From PALSA-350 sp963794165 (lineage in GTDB: Bacteria > Acidobacteriota > Terriglobia > Terriglobales > Acidobacteriaceae): DNA of 64,000 bases. Below the pieces are notes generated by a model that was given only the letters and a program-made list of their open reading frames with translations, searched no databases and was not told the origin of the DNA. Within the stretch, counting starts at the first letter, position 1, and the number at the start of each line of letters is the position of its first letter. Location: assembly GCA_963794165.1 (NCBI GenBank), contig CAWCCT010000009.1, forward strand, positions 1-64,000, in the 5' to 3' direction. A program made the position numbers and the translations under genes. Below are positions 44,023-52,753 of this stretch, piece by piece.

Positions 44023-45687
44023 ATGATCAACGATTTGTGGTACAAGAACGCCGTCATTTACTGCTTGTCGATCGCCACCTATTTGGATTCCGACGGCGAC
44101 GGCATCGGAGACTTTCCCGGGCTGATGAGCCGCCTGGACTACCTGCAGGGGATGGGTATAACGGCTATATGGCTGATGCCTTTTCAGCCCTCCCCGGGCA
44201 GGGATGATGGCTACGATGTCGCAGACTACTATGGGGTAAATCCACGCTATGGCACTCTGGGAGACTTCGTGGAATTTACCCAGGGCTGCCGGCAGCGCGG
44301 ACTGCGCGTCCTGATCGACCTGGTGGTTAACCATACTTCAGATCAGCACCCCTGGTTTCAGGAGGCACGCCGCGATCCTGAGTCGAAGTACCGCGACTGG
44401 TATGTGTGGTCCAAGAAAAAGCCCAGGAACGCGGCGTCGGGGGTTGTATTTCCTGGAGTTCAGAAAACCACGTGGAGCCACGACGAGGTTGCCAAGGCAT
44501 ACTATTTCCACCGCTTCTACGATTTCCAGCCGGACCTCAACACAGCCAACCCGGAAGTGCAGGCGGAGATCCTCAAGATCATGGGGTTCTGGCTGCAGCT
44601 CGGTGTTTCGGGCTTCCGCATGGACGCTGTTCCCTTTGTGATTGCAGCCAAGGGAGCCAAGGTCGCCACACCGAAAGAGGATTACGAGATGCTGCGCACC
44701 TTCAGCCAGTTCCTGGGCTGGCGAGAAGGGGACGCAATCATCCTTGGCGAAGCCAACGTCTTACCCGACACAGACATGCAGTACTTCGGCAGCGCCGGCG
44801 AGCGCATGCAGATGATGTTCAACTTCGAAGTAAACCAGCATCTCTTTCTTGCTCTTGCCACCAGTAATAGCGGCCCGCTCAAAAAAGCCATGATGTCTAC
44901 CAAGCGTCGCCCAGCGACGGCGCAGTGGGGGCAGTTCCTTCGCAACCATGACGAGCTCGATCTCGGCCGCCTGGCAGAAAAAGAGCGCAATGCCGTCTTC
45001 GCAGCCTTTGGACCGGAGCCGGACATGCAGCTCTACAATCGCGGTATTCGACGCCGCCTCGCCCCCATGCTGGAAGGCGATCGCAGGCGCTTGGAACTGG
45101 CGTACAGCCTGATGATGACCTTGCCCGGTACGCCGGTGATTCGCTATGGCGACGAGATCGGGATGGGGGACAATCTCAAGCTCCCGGAACGCAACTGTGC
45201 TCGTACGCCGATGCAGTGGTCTACCGAACCCAATGCGGGCTTCACTAAGAGCGAGAAGCCGATTATGCCGTTGATTAGCAGCGGGCCTTACGGGTTCGAG
45301 CACGTCAACGTGGCCGCGCAGCGCCGCGATCCGAACTCGTTGCTGGACTGGATGGAGCGCATCATCCGCATGCGCAAGGAAGTGCCGGAGATTGGCTGGG
45401 GCGATTTTTCCTTCATTTCTGCGCAGGCGACCGAAGTGCTTATCATGCGCTACGATTGGCGTAATAACTCGGTGCTCTTTGTGCACAATCTAAGCTCTTT
45501 GCCTCGAGAGGTGAGCTTTTCCGTGACTACTGGCCAGCAGGAAGGATGTTCGCTGATTAATCTACTTTCGGATAATCACAGTCAACCGATCGATGCGGAT
45601 AAGCATCGCCTCCTGCTGGAGCCGTACGGATACCGCTGGTTCCGGGTCTGTGGTCTCGATTACCTGCTTAAACGCGCCCCAATGTGA
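44023..45687 (+). CDS. Trehalose-synthase-like GH13 enzyme
   Basis: A 554-residue alpha-amylase-family enzyme. The N-terminus DLWYKNAVIYCLSIATYLDS then DGDGIGDFPGLMSRLDYLQG is typical of maltose alpha-D-glucosyltransferase (TreS), which interconverts maltose and trehalose. GH13 regions are all present: LIDLVVNHTSDQHPWF, the nucleophile in GFRMDAVP, the acid/base Glu in ILGEANV, and the third acid in FLRNHDELDL. No maltokinase domain is attached. The ATG at 44023 after GAGAG gives the usual TreS start; an in-frame ATG at 43891 would add 44 unusual residues. Related sucrose- or glucoside-acting enzymes are possible. Confidence 0.85.
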   Translation: MINDLWYKNAVIYCLSIATYLDSDGDGIGDFPGLMSRLDYLQGMGITAIWLMPFQPSPGRDDGYDVADYYGVNPRYGTLGDFVEFTQGCRQRGLRVLIDLVVNHTSDQHPWFQEARRDPESKYRDWYVWSKKKPRNAASGVVFPGVQKTTWSHDEVAKAYYFHRFYDFQPDLNTANPEVQAEILKIMGFWLQLGVSGFRMDAVPFVIAAKGAKVATPKEDYEMLRTFSQFLGWREGDAIILGEANVLPDTDMQYFGSAGERMQMMFNFEVNQHLFLALATSNSGPLKKAMMSTKRRPATAQWGQFLRNHDELDLGRLAEKERNAVFAAFGPEPDMQLYNRGIRRRLAPMLEGDRRRLELAYSLMMTLPGTPVIRYGDEIGMGDNLKLPERNCARTPMQWSTEPNAGFTKSEKPIMPLISSGPYGFEHVNVAAQRRDPNSLLDWMERIIRMRKEVPEIGWGDFSFISAQATEVLIMRYDWRNNSVLFVHNLSSLPREVSFSVTTGQQEGCSLINLLSDNHSQPIDADKHRLLLEPYGYRWFRVCGLDYLLKRAPM

Positions 45688-45813
45688 TACATAGAGCTAT
45701 CTGCTCTAAAAAACCAGGATTATCGACTTATCGTCCACGAAAAAGCTGCATCTCAGTATGCAGCAGAGGCTTGGGACGTAATAAAAGCCTCTCCGCGAAA
45801 GTCGAGAACCCTG

Positions 45814-46515
45814 ATGAAAAGTATTTTTGCTGCTTCGTTGGTCGGCATAGGTCTAGCGTGTACCGCCGCTCATGCGGCTGACGTTCAGAAGCTGGACGAA
45901 CGCATTGATTCTGCACATGCAGTCCTACATGAGCTGATGGCCACACCGGACAAAGGTATCCCGCTGGATATCGCCGCCAAGGCCCACTGTGTGGCAGTTA
46001 TCCCGGGCTACAAAAAGGGCGCGTTTCTGGTTGGAGCGCAATACGGCCAGGGTGTAGCAACGTGCCGTACCGGCACTGGTTGGAGCGCGCCTGTCTTTAT
46101 CCAGTTAACCGGCGCCAGCTTCGGCTTGCAGGCTGGAGGACAATCAACTGACCTCGTTCTGGTTGGCGTCAACAGCCGAAGCGTGGACGATTTGCTCAAG
46201 GACAAGATAAAGCTTGGCGGTGATATTGCTGCGTCGGCCGGTCCCGTCGGCCGTGATTCGCAGGCATCTACTACTGAGCTGGCGAATGCCGAATTCCTCA
46301 CCTACTCTCGCAGCAAAGGTCTATTTGCCGGTGTAGATTTGACTGGCGACGAAGTTCACCAGAATACGGCCGATACGGAAGCTTATTACGGCAAAGATAT
46401 TCCCTATCGCGCCATTCTGAGTGGCCAAGTTCCCACGCCGACTTCGGCAAAACACTTTGAGGCGACGGTCAACGAGATGTTTCGTCGAGGCCGCGCTGAT
46501 CGCGCATCGCGATAA
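45814..46515 (+). CDS. Secreted SYLF (Ysc84) lipid-binding domain protein
   Basis: A 233-residue exported protein. A signal peptide (MKSIFAASLVGIGLACTAAH, cleaved after AHA) precedes a helical stretch (RIDSAHAVLHELMATPDKG) and the SYLF domain: AHCVAVIPGYKKGAFLVGAQ, GQGVATCRTGTGWSAPVFIQ, GASFGLQAGGQSTDLVLVGV, and LTYSRSKGLFAGVDLTG. In eukaryotes this domain binds phosphoinositides; the bacterial role is unclear but linked to the envelope. No operon partner. A terminator-like hairpin lies 65 bases after the stop. Confidence 0.9.
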   Translation: MKSIFAASLVGIGLACTAAHAADVQKLDERIDSAHAVLHELMATPDKGIPLDIAAKAHCVAVIPGYKKGAFLVGAQYGQGVATCRTGTGWSAPVFIQLTGASFGLQAGGQSTDLVLVGVNSRSVDDLLKDKIKLGGDIAASAGPVGRDSQASTTELANAEFLTYSRSKGLFAGVDLTGDEVHQNTADTEAYYGKDIPYRAILSGQVPTPTSAKHFEATVNEMFRRGRADRASR

Positions 46516-46846
46516 GTAGGCGATTCAATCACTCCAAACGGTAATAGCGTATATTCTTAGTTCATCTGTCTGTCGAATGCGGGGAGCAAACACTGCTCCC
46601 CGTTTAGACCCTGCACGCGAGTGTGGGTTATTTACTGTTCTGCTGCAGGTCAATGGCTTTGTACATGGCACACTGCCGGCCTTTCAATTTGCTGCTGCCG
46701 CGCAAATCGGGAAGCGGTCGCCCAGATCGGCTGTATCCCACTGCGGTTTGCGGGGTTGATGGTTCTCGCCCGATCGCCACACATCGCCGATGTGATCACG
46801 CCTGTGAAGCGAGAGCAAAATATCAGACAAGCTGTTTAGGTTAGTG
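46516..46846. other. 331 bp intergenic region with terminator
   Basis: It holds the hairpin at 46580-46605 and otherwise no recognisable gene. Short frames here (46577-46844) lack ribosome sites and family similarity. The promoter of the following gene cluster should lie in its right half. Confidence 0.5.
46580..46605 (+). terminator. Rho-independent-like terminator after SYLF gene
   Basis: A nine-base perfect stem CGGGGAGCA/TGCTCCCCG with a five-base loop is followed by TTT. It lies 65 bases downstream of the SYLF stop codon. Confidence 0.6.
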
Positions 46847-48100
46847 ATGGCGATCGATTCCGTCAGGCGAAATAGCATTGTCGAAAGCTTAAAACGCTCC
46901 GAGTTGGTGGCTCTGGCTTCCTTGTCGCCCCCAGAGGTTCTTCTCCTTACCGGATATTGGCCGGTCATGGGTCAAAGTCTTGCTGTCTTCAGCCGAGAGG
47001 GCGAGAGGTACTGCATCGTGCCCGAAGATGAACTCGAGTTGGCGAAAAAGACGTCTGACGCGGAGTTCATTCCGTATAAACCGGCCACTCTGGATAGGTT
47101 AACCACCCCTGCCGCAGCTCTCATCCAGCCGACGAGAGAGCTGTTTGGGCGGCTCAACATGTCCTCCGGAGCTGTCGGAACCGATCTTGATGCCGGAATG
47201 ACGGCGATGGCGTACCAGTCGGTGAGTCGATTCCGAGCCACGGTAGTATCGCTGTTGCGCAGTGTGGGAGAGGATCTGCGCGCCGTCTCGGCCGATGGCC
47301 TCCTGGCGCGGCTCAGGTCTATCAAAACGCCGATTGAAATCGATCACATACGCCACGCCTCGAAGCTGGCCCTGAAAGGCTTTAAGGAGGCGGGCGAAAT
47401 CATCGCTGCCGGTCGTCGTGAGGATGAGGTTGCGGCGGACATCGAAGCCGCATTCTCACGGCTGGCACATGACGGCTTTGAGCGCGGCCGGGGTTACTTC
47501 TTCTGCATGTCCGGGCCCAATTCCGCCAAGGCTGCAGGCGCCTATGCGCGTACTCGCCGTCGTGTGCTCGAGCAGGGCGATCTGGTAATGATCCACGCGA
47601 ACACGGTTGGCGATGGCTACTGGACTGATGTCACTCGTACGTTCATCGTCGAAGTGGAGCGTCCTACCCAGCAACAGCAGCATATGGAAGGCGCAATCGC
47701 TGAGGCCAGGTCCGCCGCGCTACGCCTGCTTGCGCCCGGAATACAGGCTCGTGCGGTCGATGCTGCGGCGCGCAACGTTCTCATACGGCATGGATTCGGT
47801 GCTGAATTTAGTCATCCAACAGGACATGGAGTGGGTTTTGCGGCCGCCGATCCCAATGCACTGCCGCGTATCCATCCAAAATCGCCGGACGTTCTCGAGG
47901 CGGGCATGACCTTCAACATTGAGCCCGCCATCTATTGCGAGGGCGTGGGAGGAATGCGCCATTGCGACATGGTGGCATGTTCCCCTTCCGGAGCCGATCT
48001 GCTGACCGATTTAACGGAGACTCGTAATGACGTCAGAGTGTCTGATTACGCAGGCCACGGTAAATCTTTTCACCGTGCCCACCGACGCGCCAGAGGGTGA
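46847..48100 (+). CDS. M24-fold protein with altered metal ligands
   Basis: A 417-residue protein of the pita-bread (aminopeptidase P/creatinase) fold: an N-terminal creatinase-like domain (to about residue 150) and the C-terminal M24 domain. Compared with aminopeptidase P, the second Asp (Asp261 in YWTDVTRTF), His327 in HPTGHGVGF and Glu359 in NIEPAIY are kept. But the first Asp is His250 (VMIHANT) and the last Glu is Cys373 (MRHCDM). A normal two-metal peptidase site is therefore unlikely; it may be a one-metal or non-peptidase enzyme, as in creatinase. The ATG at 46847 follows TTTAGG; a GTG one codon earlier is possible. Its end overlaps the next gene by 74 bases. Confidence 0.8.
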   Translation: MAIDSVRRNSIVESLKRSELVALASLSPPEVLLLTGYWPVMGQSLAVFSREGERYCIVPEDELELAKKTSDAEFIPYKPATLDRLTTPAAALIQPTRELFGRLNMSSGAVGTDLDAGMTAMAYQSVSRFRATVVSLLRSVGEDLRAVSADGLLARLRSIKTPIEIDHIRHASKLALKGFKEAGEIIAAGRREDEVAADIEAAFSRLAHDGFERGRGYFFCMSGPNSAKAAGAYARTRRRVLEQGDLVMIHANTVGDGYWTDVTRTFIVEVERPTQQQQHMEGAIAEARSAALRLLAPGIQARAVDAAARNVLIRHGFGAEFSHPTGHGVGFAAADPNALPRIHPKSPDVLEAGMTFNIEPAIYCEGVGGMRHCDMVACSPSGADLLTDLTETRNDVRVSDYAGHGKSFHRAHRRARG

Positions 48101-49121
48101 TGGCACCTTGTGCTGGAAGAGCACTACGATGGTGCTCATCCGGCTGGCTTGTGGCGAGACGTGCGCCCTAGGCCACACCTACGCAGACGCCGGGACCGCT
48201 ACCGTGGCTCAGGAACTGCTCAAAGAAATTGTTCTGCACAGCGATGCCATGCAACATACCAACACTCTCCAGCGAATGCTCCGCCACATTCGTAACTTGG
48301 GCGAGACCGGCGTCGCCATGATGGCCGTCTCTGCTATCGACAATGCTCTATGGGATCTAAAAGCGAGGCTGGTTAACCTGCCTCTGGTTAGTTTGCTGGG
48401 CCAGGTACGGAGCGGCATCCCGGTATACGGCAGCGGCGGGTTCACCAGCTATACCGATCAACAGCTCGCAGATCAGCTCGGGGGATGGGCGAGCGGGGGG
48501 TTCACCCATGTGAAGATGAAGATCGGCGCCCACCCCCTCCTTGACCCGGCGCGAGTTCGCGTGGCACGCCAGGCGATTGGCCCGGATTGTAATCTTTTCG
48601 TCGACGCCAACGGCGCCTACACCGTCACCCAGGCGATCGAGCTGGCGCACCGCTTCAGCGAAAATAATGTGCGCTGGTTCGAAGAGCCGGTCAGCTCGGA
48701 TCATCTCGAAGGTTTGAATCAGATCCGCGAGCGGGCCCCACTGGGGATGGACATCGCCGCAGGTGAGTACGGGTACACTGCCTGGTATTTCCGCGCCATG
48801 CTCGATGCCAAGGCAGTCACGGTGCTGCAGGCAGACTGCACCCGATGCGGTGGCATCAGCGGTTTTCTGAATGCAGCCGCGATCTGTTGGGCGCACAACA
48901 TACCACTTTCTTCCCACTGCGGACCCAGCATGCACCTGCACGTCTGCTGCTCCGTTCCACGCGCAGTCCACATGGAATTCTTCCACGATCACGCACGTAT
49001 CGAACGCATGTTCTTCGACGGCTTCTGCGAACCTGTGCTGGGCTGCATGGTTCCGGATCTCTCCCGCCCCGGTATGGGATTGGAGTTGAAAGAAAAGGAC
49101 GCGAGCCGTTTCCGGGTTTAA
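48027..49121 (+). CDS. Enolase-superfamily enzyme (mandelate racemase type)
   Basis: A 364-residue enzyme of the MR/MLE group that abstracts a proton next to a carboxylate, typically as a sugar-acid dehydratase, cycloisomerase or racemase. The N-terminal cap is followed by the barrel with the KxK motif in THVKMKIG (Lys163 and Lys165), metal ligands Asp193 (FVDANGAY), Glu219 (WFEEPV) and Glu247 (AAGEYGY), and His297 (SSHCGPS) with Asp270 as the likely opposite base. The ATG at 48027 (GGAGA upstream) lies inside the end of the M24-like gene, which indicates coupled translation. The substrate is not predictable beyond a carboxylate. Confidence 0.88.
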   Translation: MTSECLITQATVNLFTVPTDAPEGDGTLCWKSTTMVLIRLACGETCALGHTYADAGTATVAQELLKEIVLHSDAMQHTNTLQRMLRHIRNLGETGVAMMAVSAIDNALWDLKARLVNLPLVSLLGQVRSGIPVYGSGGFTSYTDQQLADQLGGWASGGFTHVKMKIGAHPLLDPARVRVARQAIGPDCNLFVDANGAYTVTQAIELAHRFSENNVRWFEEPVSSDHLEGLNQIRERAPLGMDIAAGEYGYTAWYFRAMLDAKAVTVLQADCTRCGGISGFLNAAAICWAHNIPLSSHCGPSMHLHVCCSVPRAVHMEFFHDHARIERMFFDGFCEPVLGCMVPDLSRPGMGLELKEKDASRFRV

Positions 49122-49161
49122 CCCACTCGCCTAGCCCACCAATTGAAATGAGGGACAAATA

Positions 49162-50913
49162 ATGGCTGCACAAGTATCCGATTTGATTGTTGAAAGGCTG
49201 ATTGACTGGGGTGTGGACACAATCTTTGGCTTTCCTGGAGACGGTGTCGATGGCTTTTTCGAGTCACTACGCACCCACCAAGATAAGCTCCGTTTCATCC
49301 AGGTGCGGCACGAAGAGGCCGCAGCTTTTGCCGCCTGCGGATACGCAAAGTACACCGGCCGGCTCGGTGTATGTTGCGCGACCTCCGGCCCCGGCGGAAT
49401 TCACTTGCTCAACGGCTTGTACGACGCCAAATGCGACCTGCAGCCGGTGCTCGCGATTACCGGACATACTTTCCACGATCTGATCGGCATGGACTACCAG
49501 CAGGATGTCGATTTGGACAAACTCTACATGGATGTCTCGGTCTTCAACCAGCGTGTGATGGGAGCAGCGCATGCGGTGAACGTTGTGGATATGGCTGTCC
49601 GAACTGCTTACGGCCGGCGCGGTGTCGCTCATATATGTATCCCTAAAGACATTCAGGAGTGGCCCCTCACCGACAAGATGCGCAGCAGCGCCAACATCAA
49701 AGGCCATAGTGGAGACTGCGCTGCGCCTTCGACCCTGAAACCTGCCGACACGTTTCTACGCCGCGCCGCCGCCATCATTAACGATGGCTCCAAGGTAACG
49801 ATCATGGTTGGCCGGGGCGCACTCGCAGCCCGCGAAGAAGTGGCACAACTGGCCGAGACCGTGGGCGGCCCGGTGGTGAAGGCTCTCTTGGGTAAAGGTG
49901 TATTGCCGGACAGAAGCCCTTATACAACCGGCGGCATCGGCTTGCTTGGCACGGCTCCTTCCGTCGATGCGATGGACGAGTGCGACACCCTGATCATGAT
50001 CGGAACCAGCTACCCCTACATGGAGTTTCTGCCTAAGCCTGGCCAGGCGAAATGCGTTCAGATTGATCTTGACCCTACGCGCATTGGTCTTCGCCACCAA
50101 ACGGACGCCGCATTAATTGGCGACGCGAAGACGATCCTTCAGGCGCTGCTGCCTCTGCTCAAACCGAAGAAGAACAGCTTCCTGAAAAAAGCACAGGAAC
50201 GCATGAAAACGTGGAACGAGCTGATGGAGCAAGAGGGCACCCGTGAAGATATGCCGATGAAGCCGCAGGTGGTTACGCACATGCTGAACAAGCTTCTGGA
50301 CGACGATGCCATCGTTTCCGCCGATAGCGGCACCATTGCCACCTGGACGGCGCGCCACGTCGAGATGCGGGGCAAGATGCAGTTCTCGCTCTCTGGTTCG
50401 CTGGCTACCATGGCCAATGGCCTGCCCTACAGCATCGGCGCCGCCGTGGCCTATCCGGGAAGACAGGTGGTCTGCGTGGTCGGCGACGGCGGCCTAACGA
50501 TGCTCATGGGCGAGATCGCAACCCTGGTCAAATACAAGCTGCGCGTCACGGTGATCATCATAAAGAACAACGTGCTCGGTCAGATCAAATGGGAACAGAT
50601 GATCCTTGAAGGCAATCCTCAGTTCGGGGTCGAGTTGGAGCCCATCGATTTCGAAAAAGTTGCCGAAGCCTGCGGGGCACGCGGTTTTACGATTGACCGC
50701 CCGGAAGACGCCGAACGAATCCTGCGCCAGGCTCTTAGCCATCATGGTCCGACCGTTGTCCAGGCAGTGGTCGATCCTCACGAGCCGCCCATGCCGGGCA
50801 AGGTCACCACGGAACAGGCCTACAAGTTCGCAAAATCGCTGGTGCGCGGACAGAAGGATGCCGCCAAGATTCTCAAGACGGTCGCCGAGGATCAGGTACG
50901 CGAGGTTGTCTAG
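49162..50913 (+). CDS. Thiamine-diphosphate enzyme (pyruvate oxidase-like)
   Basis: A 583-residue ThDP enzyme of the acetolactate synthase/pyruvate oxidase family. The N-terminal PYR domain has FGFPGDGVDGFFESL and the catalytic Glu in VRHEEAAAFAACGYA, then GGIHLLNGLYDAKCD. The central domain follows (MVGRGALAAREEVAQLAETV), and the C-terminal PP domain has VVGDGGLTMLMGEIATLV with IIKNNVLGQIKWEQM for ThDP and metal. No signal peptide. Members act on 2-oxo acids by decarboxylation, carboligation or oxidation. It is 40 bases after the enolase-type gene and about 100 bases before the membrane gene. The substrate is inferred only from context as a 2-oxo acid derived from a sugar acid. Confidence 0.9.
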   Translation: MAAQVSDLIVERLIDWGVDTIFGFPGDGVDGFFESLRTHQDKLRFIQVRHEEAAAFAACGYAKYTGRLGVCCATSGPGGIHLLNGLYDAKCDLQPVLAITGHTFHDLIGMDYQQDVDLDKLYMDVSVFNQRVMGAAHAVNVVDMAVRTAYGRRGVAHICIPKDIQEWPLTDKMRSSANIKGHSGDCAAPSTLKPADTFLRRAAAIINDGSKVTIMVGRGALAAREEVAQLAETVGGPVVKALLGKGVLPDRSPYTTGGIGLLGTAPSVDAMDECDTLIMIGTSYPYMEFLPKPGQAKCVQIDLDPTRIGLRHQTDAALIGDAKTILQALLPLLKPKKNSFLKKAQERMKTWNELMEQEGTREDMPMKPQVVTHMLNKLLDDDAIVSADSGTIATWTARHVEMRGKMQFSLSGSLATMANGLPYSIGAAVAYPGRQVVCVVGDGGLTMLMGEIATLVKYKLRVTVIIIKNNVLGQIKWEQMILEGNPQFGVELEPIDFEKVAEACGARGFTIDRPEDAERILRQALSHHGPTVVQAVVDPHEPPMPGKVTTEQAYKFAKSLVRGQKDAAKILKTVAEDQVREVV

Positions 50914-50937
50914 GTCCTGCCCCTAGTCACAGCCAGG

Positions 50938-50971
50938 GTGTCCCACGTTTCGTGCTTGAGACGTGGGACAC
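50938..50971. terminator. Hairpin between ThDP gene and membrane gene
   Basis: An eleven-base perfect stem GTGTCCCACGT/ACGTGGGACAC encloses a 12-base loop, 25 bases after the ThDP stop. It has no T run. Its GTGTCCCACGT...GGGACAC plan recalls a half-unit of the dispersed GTGCCCCACATCTCGC element, so it may be a diverged copy rather than a terminator. Confidence 0.45.
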
Positions 50972-51013
50972 GACGACAATCTGTTCGAAGCTTCCGTTTA
51001 GGACCAAACTCCG

Positions 51014-51973
51014 ATGACCTCAACGTCGCTTACGTTAACCCACCCGGAACGGGATGCCGAGGCGATCGCCAATGCTCTACGCGAGGGACGCTTCCAGCGC
51101 AGTCTGTCCCTGCTCACCGCCGCTGCCAGTATCATCAGCGGGCTTGAAGTCGCCTATGAACACTACCGTGGCAGTTACAGTCGTCGCGTTATGTACACGC
51201 CAGTCATCCTGAGTGGAGTGCTGGCGGTCGCGGCGATTGCTGCCTTCTTCAGTCGCCGGGCCGCTCGCACCGTGCTGCGCGCGGCTTCTTTCATTACCCT
51301 GGTAGATGCGGGGGTGGGGTTTTACTTTCATGTCCGCGGCATTGCCCGTAAGCCCGGCGGGTGGCGGCTGCCCATGACCAACCTGATCATGGGTCCACCC
51401 ATCTTCGCGCCGTTGCTCTTCGGCACCAGTGCCTATCTGGGCCTGATCACGTCGTATCTGCAGCGCGAAGACGCCGGGGTACCCGAGAGCGAAGGAACTG
51501 ACCATTGGATCCGGCGGCTGCTTCCCACACGTGCCAGCCGCAATCTTATCTCCGCCGAGCAAGATATTCGTGAGGGGAAATTTCAACGCCAGGTCGCTAT
51601 TGTCGCCGGAGTGAGCTCCCTGCTCAGCGGATTTGAAGCCTACTACTCCCACTACAAAAATAATTTTCGCTACAAGATTCAGTGGAGTCCGGTGGTCATC
51701 GCTCCCTTGCTGGCCGCGTCTGCCTTCGGATCGGTAGCGAAACCGCGTCTGGCCACCACCGCTCTTCCTGCTCTTTCCGCGGTCGCCGGTGCTGACGCAG
51801 CCGTCGGCTTTTACTATCACGCACGTGGCGTGCTTCGCCGTCCGGGCGGACGGAAACATTTGCTCTACAACATTATGTACGGCCCGCCCATTTTTGCTCC
51901 GCTGCTTTTTGGTGCAGCGGCCACGCTCGGCCTGCTGGCCAGCCTTCTCCGACGAAACTCGAGGACCCCATGA
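51014..51973 (+). CDS. Duplicated membrane protein with four aligned histidines
   Basis: A 319-residue inner-membrane protein built of two copies of one domain (about 24-150 and 187-313). Paired segments are GRFQRSLSLL/GKFQRQVAIV, GLEVAYEHYRG/GFEAYYSHYKN, VDAGVGFYFHVRGIARKPGG/ADAAVGFYYHARGVLRRPGG and MGPPIFAPLLFG/YGPPIFAPLLFG. His50 and His106 in the first copy match His213 and His269 in the second, with 56 residues between in both. I recognise no family. The ATG follows TTTAGGACC. The next gene starts four bases before its stop, so the pair is coupled. The context suggests a membrane partner of the downstream dehydrogenase; possible haem binding by the histidines is speculation. Confidence 0.82.
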   Translation: MTSTSLTLTHPERDAEAIANALREGRFQRSLSLLTAAASIISGLEVAYEHYRGSYSRRVMYTPVILSGVLAVAAIAAFFSRRAARTVLRAASFITLVDAGVGFYFHVRGIARKPGGWRLPMTNLIMGPPIFAPLLFGTSAYLGLITSYLQREDAGVPESEGTDHWIRRLLPTRASRNLISAEQDIREGKFQRQVAIVAGVSSLLSGFEAYYSHYKNNFRYKIQWSPVVIAPLLAASAFGSVAKPRLATTALPALSAVAGADAAVGFYYHARGVLRRPGGRKHLLYNIMYGPPIFAPLLFGAAATLGLLASLLRRNSRTP

Positions 51974-52731
51974 ACCCCAACGAAGCTCCGGACTCCACGC
52001 TGCTGCCTCGCGATGAAGCCACCGGCGAGCCGCGCCCGCAGACCGATACGCCTGGCTACTATCCTGGTTACAGCACGCTCGCGCAGCAGTCTTTTTGGGA
52101 TCCGGCAACACGCGACGTGGTAACGATGCGGGTGGAGCAGGTCCCCTCCATTCGCTATTTCAATCCCGTGCAGGCTCGATTCTGGAGAGCCGTCTTCGAT
52201 CACCTGATTCCGCAGCATGACCGCACTCCCGATCGCCGCATTCCCTTGCTTGAACCTCTCGATCTGCGCCTCTATCAAAATCGCACCGTGGGCTACCGCT
52301 ACGAGACGATGCCCCAGGACCGGGAGGCGTATCTCCTGGGTGAGCAAGCCATTAACGAAGAGTCTCGGCATCGCTTCGGAGCGGACTTTGTCCATTTGCC
52401 CCAGCGTCAACAGGACCTGGTTTTGCAAGCGATACACGACCAGAAGCCCGAGGCCGCCAGATCCATATGGAAGCAAATGTCGATCGGGCGCTTCTGGCAA
52501 TTTCTGATGCAGGATGCAATCGAAGCCTACTATGCGCATCCCTGGGCCTGGGACGAGATTGGTTTCGGTGGCCCGGCTTATCCCCGTGCGTACACGCGCC
52601 TGGAACGCGGCGAACCCGAACCTTGGGAGGTGGAGCCGCAACGTTATGACTGGTTGGCACCTCGCTACACCGTGTCCGATACCACGGAAGCCACCCACCA
52701 TTTGCATCTGGAATCCGACCAGAATAGTTGA
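51970..52731 (+). CDS. Gluconate 2-dehydrogenase subunit 3-like protein
   Basis: A 253-residue protein resembling the small gamma subunit of membrane-bound gluconate and related dehydrogenases (GDH subunit 3 family): FNPVQARFWRAVFDHLIPQH near residue 60, DRRIPLLEPLDLRL, LPQRQQDLVLQAIHDQKPEA and the closing FLMQDAIEAYYAHPWAWDEI then GFGGPAYPRAY. Unlike many family members it has no Tat or Sec signal, only a Pro-rich polar N-terminus. It is coupled to the membrane gene (ATGA overlap) and is 22 bases before the GMC flavoprotein gene, its expected catalytic partner. Confidence 0.87.
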   Translation: MNPNEAPDSTLLPRDEATGEPRPQTDTPGYYPGYSTLAQQSFWDPATRDVVTMRVEQVPSIRYFNPVQARFWRAVFDHLIPQHDRTPDRRIPLLEPLDLRLYQNRTVGYRYETMPQDREAYLLGEQAINEESRHRFGADFVHLPQRQQDLVLQAIHDQKPEAARSIWKQMSIGRFWQFLMQDAIEAYYAHPWAWDEIGFGGPAYPRAYTRLERGEPEPWEVEPQRYDWLAPRYTVSDTTEATHHLHLESDQNS

Positions 52732-52753
52732 CGCAAGCGAAGTGAGGACCCCA

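Noticed and set aside
46577..46844. Three overlapping short plus-strand frames
   Set aside because: They lie in all three frames of the same intergenic stretch just after a terminator-like hairpin, which indicates chance openness.
51077..52111. 344-codon minus-strand open frame
   Set aside because: It covers the duplicated membrane gene and the start of the next gene in antisense; the plus-strand genes have repeats, overlaps and family matches.
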